Assembly (NCBI GenBank): GCA_965224815.1
Contig: CBDDAF010000003.1
Location: forward strand, 1,178,001-1,242,000
From: CAYPEL01 sp036479985
GTDB lineage: Bacteria > Pseudomonadota > Gammaproteobacteria > DSM-19610
Direction: 5' to 3'
DNA: 64,000 nt
The notes under the pieces are model-generated. The model was not told the DNA's origin and searched no databases. It saw only the letters and a program-made list of their open reading frames with translations. The position numbers and the translations under genes are program-made. This document shows, in pieces, positions 42,527 to 51,116 of the stretch (position 1 is the stretch's first letter; the number at the start of each line of letters is the position of its first letter).

Positions 42527-44077
42527 TTAGGTTCGTCCTATAAACATGTTTTTACACTCTTCAATTCCTGAATTAACCAGCCTTGCCAAAAAATCAGTAA
42601 AGGGAACAATATTCTGATTAACACTGGCTTCTTCCAGTGCTGCCATATATGCGGTGCGTTGATCCACTGGAACAACTGTCCATGGATATCCACCACTGGC
42701 CAGCATGAGGTTCATTAAAAACCGTCCCATGCGGCCATTACCATCTATATAGGGGTGAATATACACAAAGATAAAATGTCCAAGTACCACACGAACACCA
42801 GGCTCGGTTTCTTCCCCTAATAAATCAAATAAGGCTGGCATTACATCACGTAGAGCTTCTTTATTTAGCGGGACATGCTTTGATTTGCGAATATAGACTG
42901 ATTCATTACGATACCCTGCTAAATCTGATGGTCGCAATATGCCAGCGGTTACACCCGGTGAAAACATCTCTTGATACCAAATACCATGATCATCGTGAAT
43001 GACAGTGCCAGCATTTTCATCATTCAAAACCCTATCAATGCTTTTCCGCACGGCCTGGTAAGCTTGCCAGTATCCATGGGCAGCCATTGCATTGCGTTCC
43101 TCATCATCTTCTTTGTCTGGATTCCAATTACCGCCACGCACTTTTTTAATTAATTCCCGGCTAACGCGATACCCTTCAATTGATAGAGAGTGGTAAGCAT
43201 CCGTCACATAAATATCTTCAACTTGCTTAAGATACGATTGAGTATCTTTTGGCAAGCCGGGAGCGGCAGGAAAACGCTCAATAATATGGCCACGCATATC
43301 TTGCCACATTAATCGGATACGATTTACATAAGGGGATTGCTCACGTTCAGAAAGTATTGATGGAATTTTGACCTCAAAAGGATCGTTTTCTCGAACTTTG
43401 TATCCAGCGCTATTCATTGTCCTCACAATATTATCGGCAATGCGATCACGGCCAATATTTCTAAAGGCACCAGCCAAGCGTCCGGCAACCGTTGTGTGAC
43501 CACCATCAAGTAGTGGTTCTAATATTTCAGATGAGTCACGTATGGTTGATAACGCGGCGCGTATATCTGTTGGAATTTGAGTGAAAGAAGAGGGGGCGCA
43601 AGCGATTAAACTTGCCGGTAATGAGTACAGGCGTAAGCCGTCCTTTTCTTCCATATCACGACCTTTTGGGAGTGAAGATCGTATATCCAGTAATGACGTA
43701 TCATGTTGTAGCACAGTGATATTGTTCCGCGCTTTACTGGCGCGAACCAATAGTTGTTTTGGCACAGTCCAGTTTCCAGCATGTAACGATAAAGATTGTT
43801 CTGGTGAAAGGCACCAGGCTTCTCCTTTGAGGTATTCAAGATAGGCAGCACAGAACTTCCAGAAAGAGGCATACCACGCTGTGCTCTCTCCTGTCGCTCC
43901 ATCTGGGCGAGAGGGAATATACCAGCCCTTAATCACCTCCTGCAGAAAACCATTTTGCGTTAGCCTTTCTCGGTGCGTTCGTGTTAAAGCATCCGATCGT
44001 ATGGCCACTAAGCCACGCTCTTGTAGCTGATGTAGAACCTCAAGGGATGCTGCTAATTTTTCAGATGGGCTAGCCAT
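42527..44077 (-). CDS. Fic family protein with N-terminal AbiEi-like DNA-binding part
   Basis: A 516-residue Fic protein. The catalytic motif is HPYIDGNGRMGRF near residue 420; Fic enzymes usually transfer AMP to target proteins. An inhibitory helix motif of the S-x-x-x-E-G type is visible (YHSLSIEGYRV), so activity is probably autoinhibited. Residues 1 to about 220 resemble AbiEi-type antitoxin/regulator domains (EVIKGWYIPSR, SPEQSLSLHAGNW). I start at 44077, with AGGA about ten bases before. The frame continues to 44281, across a 24-bp repeat array. The first 68 codons would then be repeats plus antisense to a transposase relic. Confidence 0.88.
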   Translation of the reverse strand: MASPSEKLAASLEVLHQLQERGLVAIRSDALTRTHRERLTQNGFLQEVIKGWYIPSRPDGATGESTAWYASFWKFCAAYLEYLKGEAWCLSPEQSLSLHAGNWTVPKQLLVRASKARNNITVLQHDTSLLDIRSSLPKGRDMEEKDGLRLYSLPASLIACAPSSFTQIPTDIRAALSTIRDSSEILEPLLDGGHTTVAGRLAGAFRNIGRDRIADNIVRTMNSAGYKVRENDPFEVKIPSILSEREQSPYVNRIRLMWQDMRGHIIERFPAAPGLPKDTQSYLKQVEDIYVTDAYHSLSIEGYRVSRELIKKVRGGNWNPDKEDDEERNAMAAHGYWQAYQAVRKSIDRVLNDENAGTVIHDDHGIWYQEMFSPGVTAGILRPSDLAGYRNESVYIRKSKHVPLNKEALRDVMPALFDLLGEETEPGVRVVLGHFIFVYIHPYIDGNGRMGRFLMNLMLASGGYPWTVVPVDQRTAYMAALEEASVNQNIVPFTDFLARLVNSGIEECKNMFIGRT

Positions 44078-44094
44078 ATGCTGTTGTCCTATTC

Positions 44095-44174
44095 TTCGCT
44101 TAACGAGCTGTTCGATAATTCGCTTATTAGGTTGTATCATATTTCGCTTATTATGTATATCGATTGTTCGCTTA
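44095..44174 (-). promoter_or_regulatory. Array of four 24-bp direct repeats upstream of the Fic gene
   Basis: The octamer TTCGCTTA (plus strand) occurs at 44095, 44119, 44143 and 44167, exactly 24 bases apart each time. On the minus strand the conserved core is AATAAGCGAANNAT, while the rest of each unit has diverged. It lies 18-97 bases upstream of the preferred Fic start, where a promoter and operator would be. The same units would encode NKR-x5 peptide repeats if a longer Fic start were used. Confidence 0.75.
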
Positions 44175-44176
44175 TT

Positions 44177-44998
44177 GTGCTGCGACCTCGAAATATTGCC
44201 CACTCCACTGGTCAGCTCGCGCGTTTGAGTGTCTTTCACATGCTTTTCTGTGCGGGAAAGATAATGACAGGGATTTCTCACATCGACGCGACTGGATTGA
44301 AGCTCGAATCCTGGAACTCTCTCAGATCTTTGCCATCGATGGCTATGCCTATGCAGTCATGAGTAATCATTACCATGTGGTGTTGCATGTGAATAAAGAC
44401 ATGGCCTTGTCCTGGGATATGCCCACGCAATATAAGCGCTGGCAACAGTTGTTTACATTACCGACATTGGTAGAACATTATCTGCAACAGGATTCCCTTT
44501 GCAGCGACCTACCGCCAACGTTTAATAAATATCAGCTGGTGCGTGCGGCAATGGTCAACGAACCGATTGCTCGGATGGCAAATCAGGAAGACGATTGTAT
44601 ACGAGCATTTCAAGATCACTGACCCCTTGATTCTGTTCAGTATTTCTGCGCCAGAAATAGCTGAAAAGTTATTGCCATTTTTAACAACAGCCAATGACTA
44701 TAAAATTAATCGGCCAGATTCTGTACTACCCTTCGGCTGGGCAGACTATCTGGAGTTGGTAGACTGGACGGGTCGAGCCATTCGAAAGGATAAACGAGGC
44801 TCTATTCCTGCTAACTTACCTTCGATATTTTCCCGATTAAATATGGATGCCCATCAATGGCTAAAACAACACAGGATGCTTGAAAGTCATTATCCATGCT
44901 TCATGGGGCAGTGGCGACAGATGAAAAGCGCCTGTGAACAACTCAAGCGGAACTGGAGCAAGGGAATTCACAGCAGTCGGTTGTTGTTTGGTACGTAG
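44177..44998 (+). pseudogene. Broken REP-associated tyrosine transposase (RAYT, Y1 family)
   Basis: A degraded Y1_Tnp/RAYT-type transposase. From GTG 44177 one frame reads LRPRNIAHST, then another continues with HAFLCGKDNDRDFSHRRDWIE and the catalytic-site segment YAYAVMSNHYHVVLHV (HUH-type). It stops at 44622 after NEPIARMANQEDDCI. A third frame carries the C-terminus DYLELVDWTGRAIRKDKRG to 44998. The usual middle part (region of GRFWEGRFKSQ) is missing at the junction, where a CACTGACCCCTTGATT motif lies. At least two lesions make it non-functional. Confidence 0.85.
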
Positions 44999-45244
44999 CT
45001 AGCTTCTTTCAAAACGCGTTACATAAATGTCAGGGCTTCCTGATATTTTAGCTGCTCGTCATTTTATACTCAGCACCTGGAAGCCAGATTTTCAGTGAAT
45101 TATTGCCCTAAAAAGATTAGTCACTAGTATTTTCAGAGCATACCCAGCTTCAGGAAATAATGTATTAGCTATTTTTAAAAGGTGGGTGGTATTCTTTCAG
45201 TATTCTTTCATATACACATACGCATCATGTCGACCCTTAAAAAT

Positions 45245-48200
45245 CTAACCGAAATCAGCGATAAGTGCGAGCACTTGCTGCAAATACTCTTTACCCTCAT
45301 GGATATCTGTCCCTGTACGGAGGTACGCAGGAATGCACTCTAAAAACTCCGCTTTTGTGCATGGCATATGGTTAAGAAGTGCCTCAACCATTGCCGGTCT
45401 AAGTAGGCGATGATCATCTTCCGTATCAGTAATCTCTTTTCTAATAACTTCATTATTAAATGCTTGTAATCGCTCTTTTAAATCTAGCCCTTCGTCCTCT
45501 AAAACGGCAAGATATGATGTTTGACCTTCGTATACACCCTCCTCTCCTGTCAGCTCAATTAAATCTTGTTGAGCCATCATTTCCACTTCAGTTTCTTGAG
45601 ACTCCTTATCTTGCTCTTCAATATAATCAGACAGTGGCGTTTTCAAACGCTCTAATTCTTGCAAGATGGGTTGTATCTGTGCTTGGGGATTTTTGAACCA
45701 ATCTGTTGACCAGATACGACGAATGCGCCAACCCAAATTTTCCAGAATATCCTGACGCAGGCGATCTCGATCACGTGCAGACTTTGCAGAATGATATGTT
45801 GCTCCATCACATTCCACGCCCATGAGGAACCTACCCGGCTTCCCAGGGTCTCTTACTGCCAAATCAAGGAAATAACCCGCAACTCCTAATTGCGGTTCAC
45901 ATTCATAACCATGATCTTGTAACATTCTTATTACTGCTATTTCAAAATCACTGTCTGGCGGGCGACCTGTATGCTGCGTATGGTGCAGATGCCCTGACTC
46001 ACAATATTCAAGAAACGCTCTTAACGCCTTAACACCACGACTTTTCCCATCACCCGCCAGAACATCTCCAGAACTCATTGATGAAAAGATATGCATACGT
46101 TTTTTCGATCTTGTAAACAGCACATTTAAACGCCGCCATCCAACATTTGAGTTAATTGGACCAAAACGTTGCATAGTTCGACCACCTATTTCCTCCGGCC
46201 CATATGTCATTGATATAACAATGACATCGCGCTCATCACCCTGAACATTCTCAAGATTCTTAATAAAGAGAGGATCATCCATAGTCATCATTTTTTCACA
46301 TGCCTGTTGCAACATAGGATCATCTTTAACTTTCTGCTCCCACTGTCGCTCTATTTCATCGCGCTGCTCCGAGCTCATTGCTACAATTCCCACAGACTCA
46401 TCTGGGTGATCGACTATTTGATGCGCAAGCATATCGACAAGTTCTTGCGCCTCTTCAACGTTACGCCGTGTATGGAAGCGTCCTCTCTCAACACGTTTAA
46501 AACGTACACCAAATTCATCAGTTTCCCTAAATGGTGAAGGAAACAGAATCAAATTAGAGTCATAAAAGTTTTGATTGGAAAAAGCAATCAACGATTCATG
46601 ACGAGACCGGTAATGCCATCGCAAACGTCGCGTAGAGAACATAGGGATAACTGATTCCAGTATACTTTCAGAGTCCTGAAGCGCGACCATTTCATCGTCA
46701 TCATCAGTATTCAGAATTTTGGAAAAGAAACTTGTAGGTGGCAACTGTTTTGGATCACCAACAACTACCAATCGCTTTCCACGAGCAATAGCTCCCAAGG
46801 CATCTTCCGGACGAATCTGCGATGCCTCATCCATCACAACTAAATCAAACTCAAATTGACCAGGTTTTAAATATTGCGCAACTGACATTGGGCTCATCAT
46901 GAAACAAGGCTTTAATGTCTGAATAGATTTACCTGCACGCTTAATAAGACTCCTCACAGCTACATGTCGAGATTTTTTTCCGGCTTCGTGCTTAATTAAT
47001 GCAGTTTCTGTATAACTCGATACAAGCCCCGAAGCATTACCAGCAGGCGGGTTCCCTCTAGAAGCCTTATAAGCAATTTTTTCACGTTGCAATTTCATCA
47101 ACTTGCGATCGTACTGCTGAAATTTCTCTCGAATAGCCATCTGCTCTAAACCACTAAAGCTAGCTAAGCTTTTATGCTCAGAAAGGATTTCCTCAGAAAG
47201 CTGGTGATAAATAACCAACTGGACAATTTCATTCAAATCCTTTGTTTGAATTTTTTCTGTTTCCAGACCGGATATAATGTTGTCCAATCCATTCGCATAT
47301 AGTTTCTGTTTTAATCGAACATAATCAAGCCAGGTATTTAACCAGTTAGGATTATCTAGTGCTTGCTGATTTCTTTTTATTAGCGACTGTACGGCACTAC
47401 CGCATAGTTCAGTCCACTCTGGATACTTAACTTTACCTGTCTCTAAAAAAGGCCTCACATCTTGGCTTTGCTGTTTAGCCAAGGCAGACAACACATGGTA
47501 ACTTGAACGCAATTCGTTATATCTAGCAGGTGTCGGTTCTGAAAAAAGAGAGTTATGTAACGCCGGACTTACAGAAATAACTTGAGCAATACCCAATGTG
47601 TTCTTAGCAGCATTAAGATACTGCTCCGAGAACTCACCCAACTTTATCGATAAGGGCAAATACTCAGGCACTAACCTCCTCTTTATAGGATTGGCATTCC
47701 AGAGCTCAACTTTAGATTGCAAATCAACTAACCGGCTACAATGCTGCTCAACAGTGTCTAGCGTGGCGCCTTCCTCAGTTATTATATTAGTAAGTGCATT
47801 AAGGTTTTTTTCTAATACGCCAACAAGTTCTGGAAGTGGACCACTGTCTTTTTCAAATACAATATTGCTTGTTTTTATTCCATGGAATTCCGCATAACGC
47901 AGAGATAAGCCTTCAATTGCCTTCAGAAAATCATTAACCGTATTCAATAAACCATGGCTTGCCGCATCAGCAATACCCATCGCAAGGTTTCTATCAATAT
48001 CCAACAATTGATTCCCTATCGTCACTCGATCACCAAATCCAATACCATATTCATTTCGAATAGACTGATACCATGAACGCAATTTGATAATTCTATCGAG
48101 CGGTGTCTCTACACCCTTATATAAATCCTCTAACAAGGGATCATCACTATTAATCTGATTGATTTTTTCTACTCCTTCCACATACTCAACCAATGTGGAG

Positions 48201-50767
48201 AAGAAAGAGAAAATAGTTTTCCTGTTTGGCTTGGCTTCTGCCGACAATGCCAGCACTTCTCGACGAGCATGTCGCCACTCAGCGGAAAATAATCTAAAGA
48301 ACCCCGCATTATCAATAATAGATTGATACTTCTTAAGCTCTGCATGTGAAGGTAAACGATGCAAGCTAAACTGCTTCATCAATTCATGATGCATTGGCGT
48401 TAGATCACGCAGTGTTGAAGTTAACTTACTTAACAGCCCATCTATGTCTGAGTTATCATATAAGTCATCACGGTGACGCCATAAATCCGTTTCAAGACTA
48501 TTAATCGCATTAACTAGAGCAATAAACTCATTCAAACCGTTTCTAGTAACTTGAAAACATACAGTTAACTCTGCCGGCAAACTTGGCAGTATTTGGCCAA
48601 ACTGCTGCTTAATATCTACAACCAGATCACTCAAACGAACCAGCTCATTCTTATCTTCAGAAACGCTTTGCAAAGAGCTCCCAGAATTAAGACCCAAGCT
48701 ATTAAACACACCCAGAATCTCGCTGAGTGCTTTGGTAGTATCTTCGTTATATATTGATATCGGATTAACAAACTTGCCAATTTCAGAAATCACTACATGT
48801 ATATCTTGATAACCATCCAACATGTTACAAAAATCATCATCACTCGAAGTGATCTCTTTAATGTTAGCAAGCAATTCACCACCATGAAGTTCTGGCAACT
48901 CATCTAGTTGTTTAATGCATTTTTGTATATCAACTAATGGCGCATCAACGTCAATTCCAAACTGAAGACTCTCTACCTTATTACGCCATTCCTTACCTAA
49001 CTTAACAAGGCCATCATTCCATTTCGCTAAATCTTTCCCAAAATCCTCATGCTGATAGCCCATCAATTCATAGTTATGAACTCCGTACCAATAGTGCTCG
49101 GCAATAACACCATTTTCCGCTTGAGCGGAAACCTGATTATATATATTAGCCAGCATATCCGCTGAATCTATTATTTCTTTTTGCTTAACTGTAGTGAACG
49201 ATTCCCCATCCACACCAGCTATCTTCAATACCCCAGGATCAATTCCATAATGTTCTCGGTAACGGGTTGCCTTGTTTAATATTTGATGAATAGTCATACC
49301 TGTTTCTTTCCAGGTACTATTAATCTCACCTACATAAGCGCTGAGTTTGTTTTTTAAATCTTCGTAACGAGCAATATCTGCATCAATGCCCTGAGGAGGT
49401 CGAAACTGGCTTTGTTTATTTATCCTTCCAACTAGGTCTTGTAAAATCTTAAGTTTGTGGGTCTTATGGCTATGCAATTCCAAGCAAAAATCACCAAGCC
49501 CAGCTTTATCCAATCTATTTTTAACGACATCCAAAGCTGCCATTTTTTCAGCAACGAACAATACTTTTTGCCCACTTGAAATGCATGCAGCAATTAAATT
49601 TGTAATTGTTTGTGATTTTCCTGATCCTGGAGGACCTTCTATCACGATACTTTTACCTTGAACCGCATCAATTAAGGCACTATGCTGAGAACTGTCTGCA
49701 TCGTAAATTAGAGGGAAATTCTCATGCTCATCTTCAACATCGTCAATTGAATACTCCTCTGCATAAGATACTTCTCCGCCATCGTTTTCACCCGATCCAC
49801 CGCCGAAGAACATTTGTATCAATGGGTGTTCATCAATACGTGCATTAGCTGGCCAATTATCTGGATTAAGGTCCTGATACATGGCCTGCTTTGAAAAATT
49901 TAACAGAACTAACGATACATGCCGGCGTAACTTCCAGCGTGGCTGTTGCTTTATTATAGTGTTCTGTATAACGTCAAAATAAGCTTCAGGGGTAGCATCA
50001 TCATCTACCAATGGCAGTATAAGATCGAAGTTATTGGACAGTAACTCACGGAGAGTTATATTGGATAAGAGGCCATCATCTTTCATCGTCAACGTGTAAC
50101 GATAGACGCCTTGCGACCGGTCAAGTTTCTCTCTTTCCAATCTGACAGGTATGGTAAATAGTGGGGAAAAACGCTCAACATCAGAATCACGACTTTCGTA
50201 CCATTGAATAAAACCCAATGCCAAATACAAAATATTACTACCACTTTCTTCTATGGCAGTTTCCGCTCTCCCACGAATACTCCTTAGTCTTGATTCCAAT
50301 TCCGGACCATAAAAGAGCGTCTGCAACTTCGTATCCTGATGCCTGCTTTCTCCACTCCCACCAACATCAGGTAAGTCGTACCGCACATCCAAACCAAGAT
50401 ACTTCGCCCATTGTTCGGCTGTCGGGTAATCTTTAACTAATCGAGGGGAGCCTTTCTGTTCCTCGACCATATAGCCAGCTTTAACCAGCTCTTTCTCTGT
50501 AGGTTCAGGAACAGGAATAAAAGTGAATGACTTTCCCGACTCTAGTACATGATAAATCTGATCAGGCAATTCATCTATGATACGTACACAGCTAGATTTT
50601 GGGTGTTTATAATTTAGTAGCGCGTTACGCCCACTAAGATCTAGCAGCTTCTTACGTACTGACTCTAACGAATCGAAAGAAAATGTATTAGGACTCTCAT
50701 CTACTACTACAGATTCCATCTCATCATTCTGCTTATCAATATCGTTTGAACCTTCAAAATCTGGCAT
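45245..50767 (-). CDS. DUF4011-helicase-Vsr-like nuclease protein (Hhe-type defence)
   Basis: A 1840-residue protein. The DUF4011 region begins near residue 33 (VRKKLLDLSGRNALLNYKHP). A superfamily 1 helicase follows, with Walker A IEGPPGSGKSQTITN at 376-390, a roughly 900-residue intervening region, Walker B VVMDEASQIRPEDALG near 1310, VVGDPKQLPPTSF near 1338 and NVLFTRSKKRMHIF near 1550. A C-terminal Vsr/MTES_1575-type nuclease (FLDLAVRD, GVECDGATYHS, RIRRIWSTDWF) lies near 1610-1680. Single proteins of this layout are known as the Hhe anti-phage system. The start has GGATAAGGT upstream. By eye it is AT-rich, suggesting transfer. Confidence 0.9.
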   Translation of the reverse strand: MPDFEGSNDIDKQNDEMESVVVDESPNTFSFDSLESVRKKLLDLSGRNALLNYKHPKSSCVRIIDELPDQIYHVLESGKSFTFIPVPEPTEKELVKAGYMVEEQKGSPRLVKDYPTAEQWAKYLGLDVRYDLPDVGGSGESRHQDTKLQTLFYGPELESRLRSIRGRAETAIEESGSNILYLALGFIQWYESRDSDVERFSPLFTIPVRLEREKLDRSQGVYRYTLTMKDDGLLSNITLRELLSNNFDLILPLVDDDATPEAYFDVIQNTIIKQQPRWKLRRHVSLVLLNFSKQAMYQDLNPDNWPANARIDEHPLIQMFFGGGSGENDGGEVSYAEEYSIDDVEDEHENFPLIYDADSSQHSALIDAVQGKSIVIEGPPGSGKSQTITNLIAACISSGQKVLFVAEKMAALDVVKNRLDKAGLGDFCLELHSHKTHKLKILQDLVGRINKQSQFRPPQGIDADIARYEDLKNKLSAYVGEINSTWKETGMTIHQILNKATRYREHYGIDPGVLKIAGVDGESFTTVKQKEIIDSADMLANIYNQVSAQAENGVIAEHYWYGVHNYELMGYQHEDFGKDLAKWNDGLVKLGKEWRNKVESLQFGIDVDAPLVDIQKCIKQLDELPELHGGELLANIKEITSSDDDFCNMLDGYQDIHVVISEIGKFVNPISIYNEDTTKALSEILGVFNSLGLNSGSSLQSVSEDKNELVRLSDLVVDIKQQFGQILPSLPAELTVCFQVTRNGLNEFIALVNAINSLETDLWRHRDDLYDNSDIDGLLSKLTSTLRDLTPMHHELMKQFSLHRLPSHAELKKYQSIIDNAGFFRLFSAEWRHARREVLALSAEAKPNRKTIFSFFSTLVEYVEGVEKINQINSDDPLLEDLYKGVETPLDRIIKLRSWYQSIRNEYGIGFGDRVTIGNQLLDIDRNLAMGIADAASHGLLNTVNDFLKAIEGLSLRYAEFHGIKTSNIVFEKDSGPLPELVGVLEKNLNALTNIITEEGATLDTVEQHCSRLVDLQSKVELWNANPIKRRLVPEYLPLSIKLGEFSEQYLNAAKNTLGIAQVISVSPALHNSLFSEPTPARYNELRSSYHVLSALAKQQSQDVRPFLETGKVKYPEWTELCGSAVQSLIKRNQQALDNPNWLNTWLDYVRLKQKLYANGLDNIISGLETEKIQTKDLNEIVQLVIYHQLSEEILSEHKSLASFSGLEQMAIREKFQQYDRKLMKLQREKIAYKASRGNPPAGNASGLVSSYTETALIKHEAGKKSRHVAVRSLIKRAGKSIQTLKPCFMMSPMSVAQYLKPGQFEFDLVVMDEASQIRPEDALGAIARGKRLVVVGDPKQLPPTSFFSKILNTDDDDEMVALQDSESILESVIPMFSTRRLRWHYRSRHESLIAFSNQNFYDSNLILFPSPFRETDEFGVRFKRVERGRFHTRRNVEEAQELVDMLAHQIVDHPDESVGIVAMSSEQRDEIERQWEQKVKDDPMLQQACEKMMTMDDPLFIKNLENVQGDERDVIVISMTYGPEEIGGRTMQRFGPINSNVGWRRLNVLFTRSKKRMHIFSSMSSGDVLAGDGKSRGVKALRAFLEYCESGHLHHTQHTGRPPDSDFEIAVIRMLQDHGYECEPQLGVAGYFLDLAVRDPGKPGRFLMGVECDGATYHSAKSARDRDRLRQDILENLGWRIRRIWSTDWFKNPQAQIQPILQELERLKTPLSDYIEEQDKESQETEVEMMAQQDLIELTGEEGVYEGQTSYLAVLEDEGLDLKERLQAFNNEVIRKEITDTEDDHRLLRPAMVEALLNHMPCTKAEFLECIPAYLRTGTDIHEGKEYLQQVLALIADFG

Positions 50768-51116
50768 ACCTTATCCTTTGTGTTTGTGAACACATTAAAG
50801 ATAGCTTCACTACAGAAATTTCTCGTTTAATCCATGAGCAAAAAGCTCGTTAACAAATAATAGGGGACAGACCAGAATGGCACTTGTAGCACGATTAGCA
50901 TTGCGTCCTCTCCTTGTTGACTATCTACTATTTCTTACGTAAAGAATTAGCATAATTGTTGTTCAGCTATTATTCCAACTGCAGGCCAATTAATTCGTTA
51001 CCTGTTGACCACTATTAATTATTGTCTATGCTAATCAGATATACACTTTATAGCAATATAATGTAACCACGACAGCAAGCTGTGACAAGAATTATATATA
51101 GTAGAAATCACCGGAA
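50768..51116. other. AT-rich spacer upstream of the Hhe-like gene
   Basis: A 350-base spacer that holds the promoter of the Hhe-like gene on the minus strand. The only marked sequence is AATAATAGGGGACAGACCAG at 50857-50876, a motif type often found near RAYT-like elements. A small GAGC-AAAAA-GCTC hairpin lies beside it. I see no gene, tRNA or attachment site. Confidence 0.5.

Noticed and set aside
44095..44174. CRISPR array
   Set aside because: Repeats are only about 14 bases with 10-base gaps, four copies, no cas genes; better explained as operator-type direct repeats.
44078..44281. N-terminal extension of the Fic gene
   Set aside because: It would consist of the repeat array and antisense of the transposase relic; the ATG at 44077 has a ribosome site and begins a normal Fic protein.
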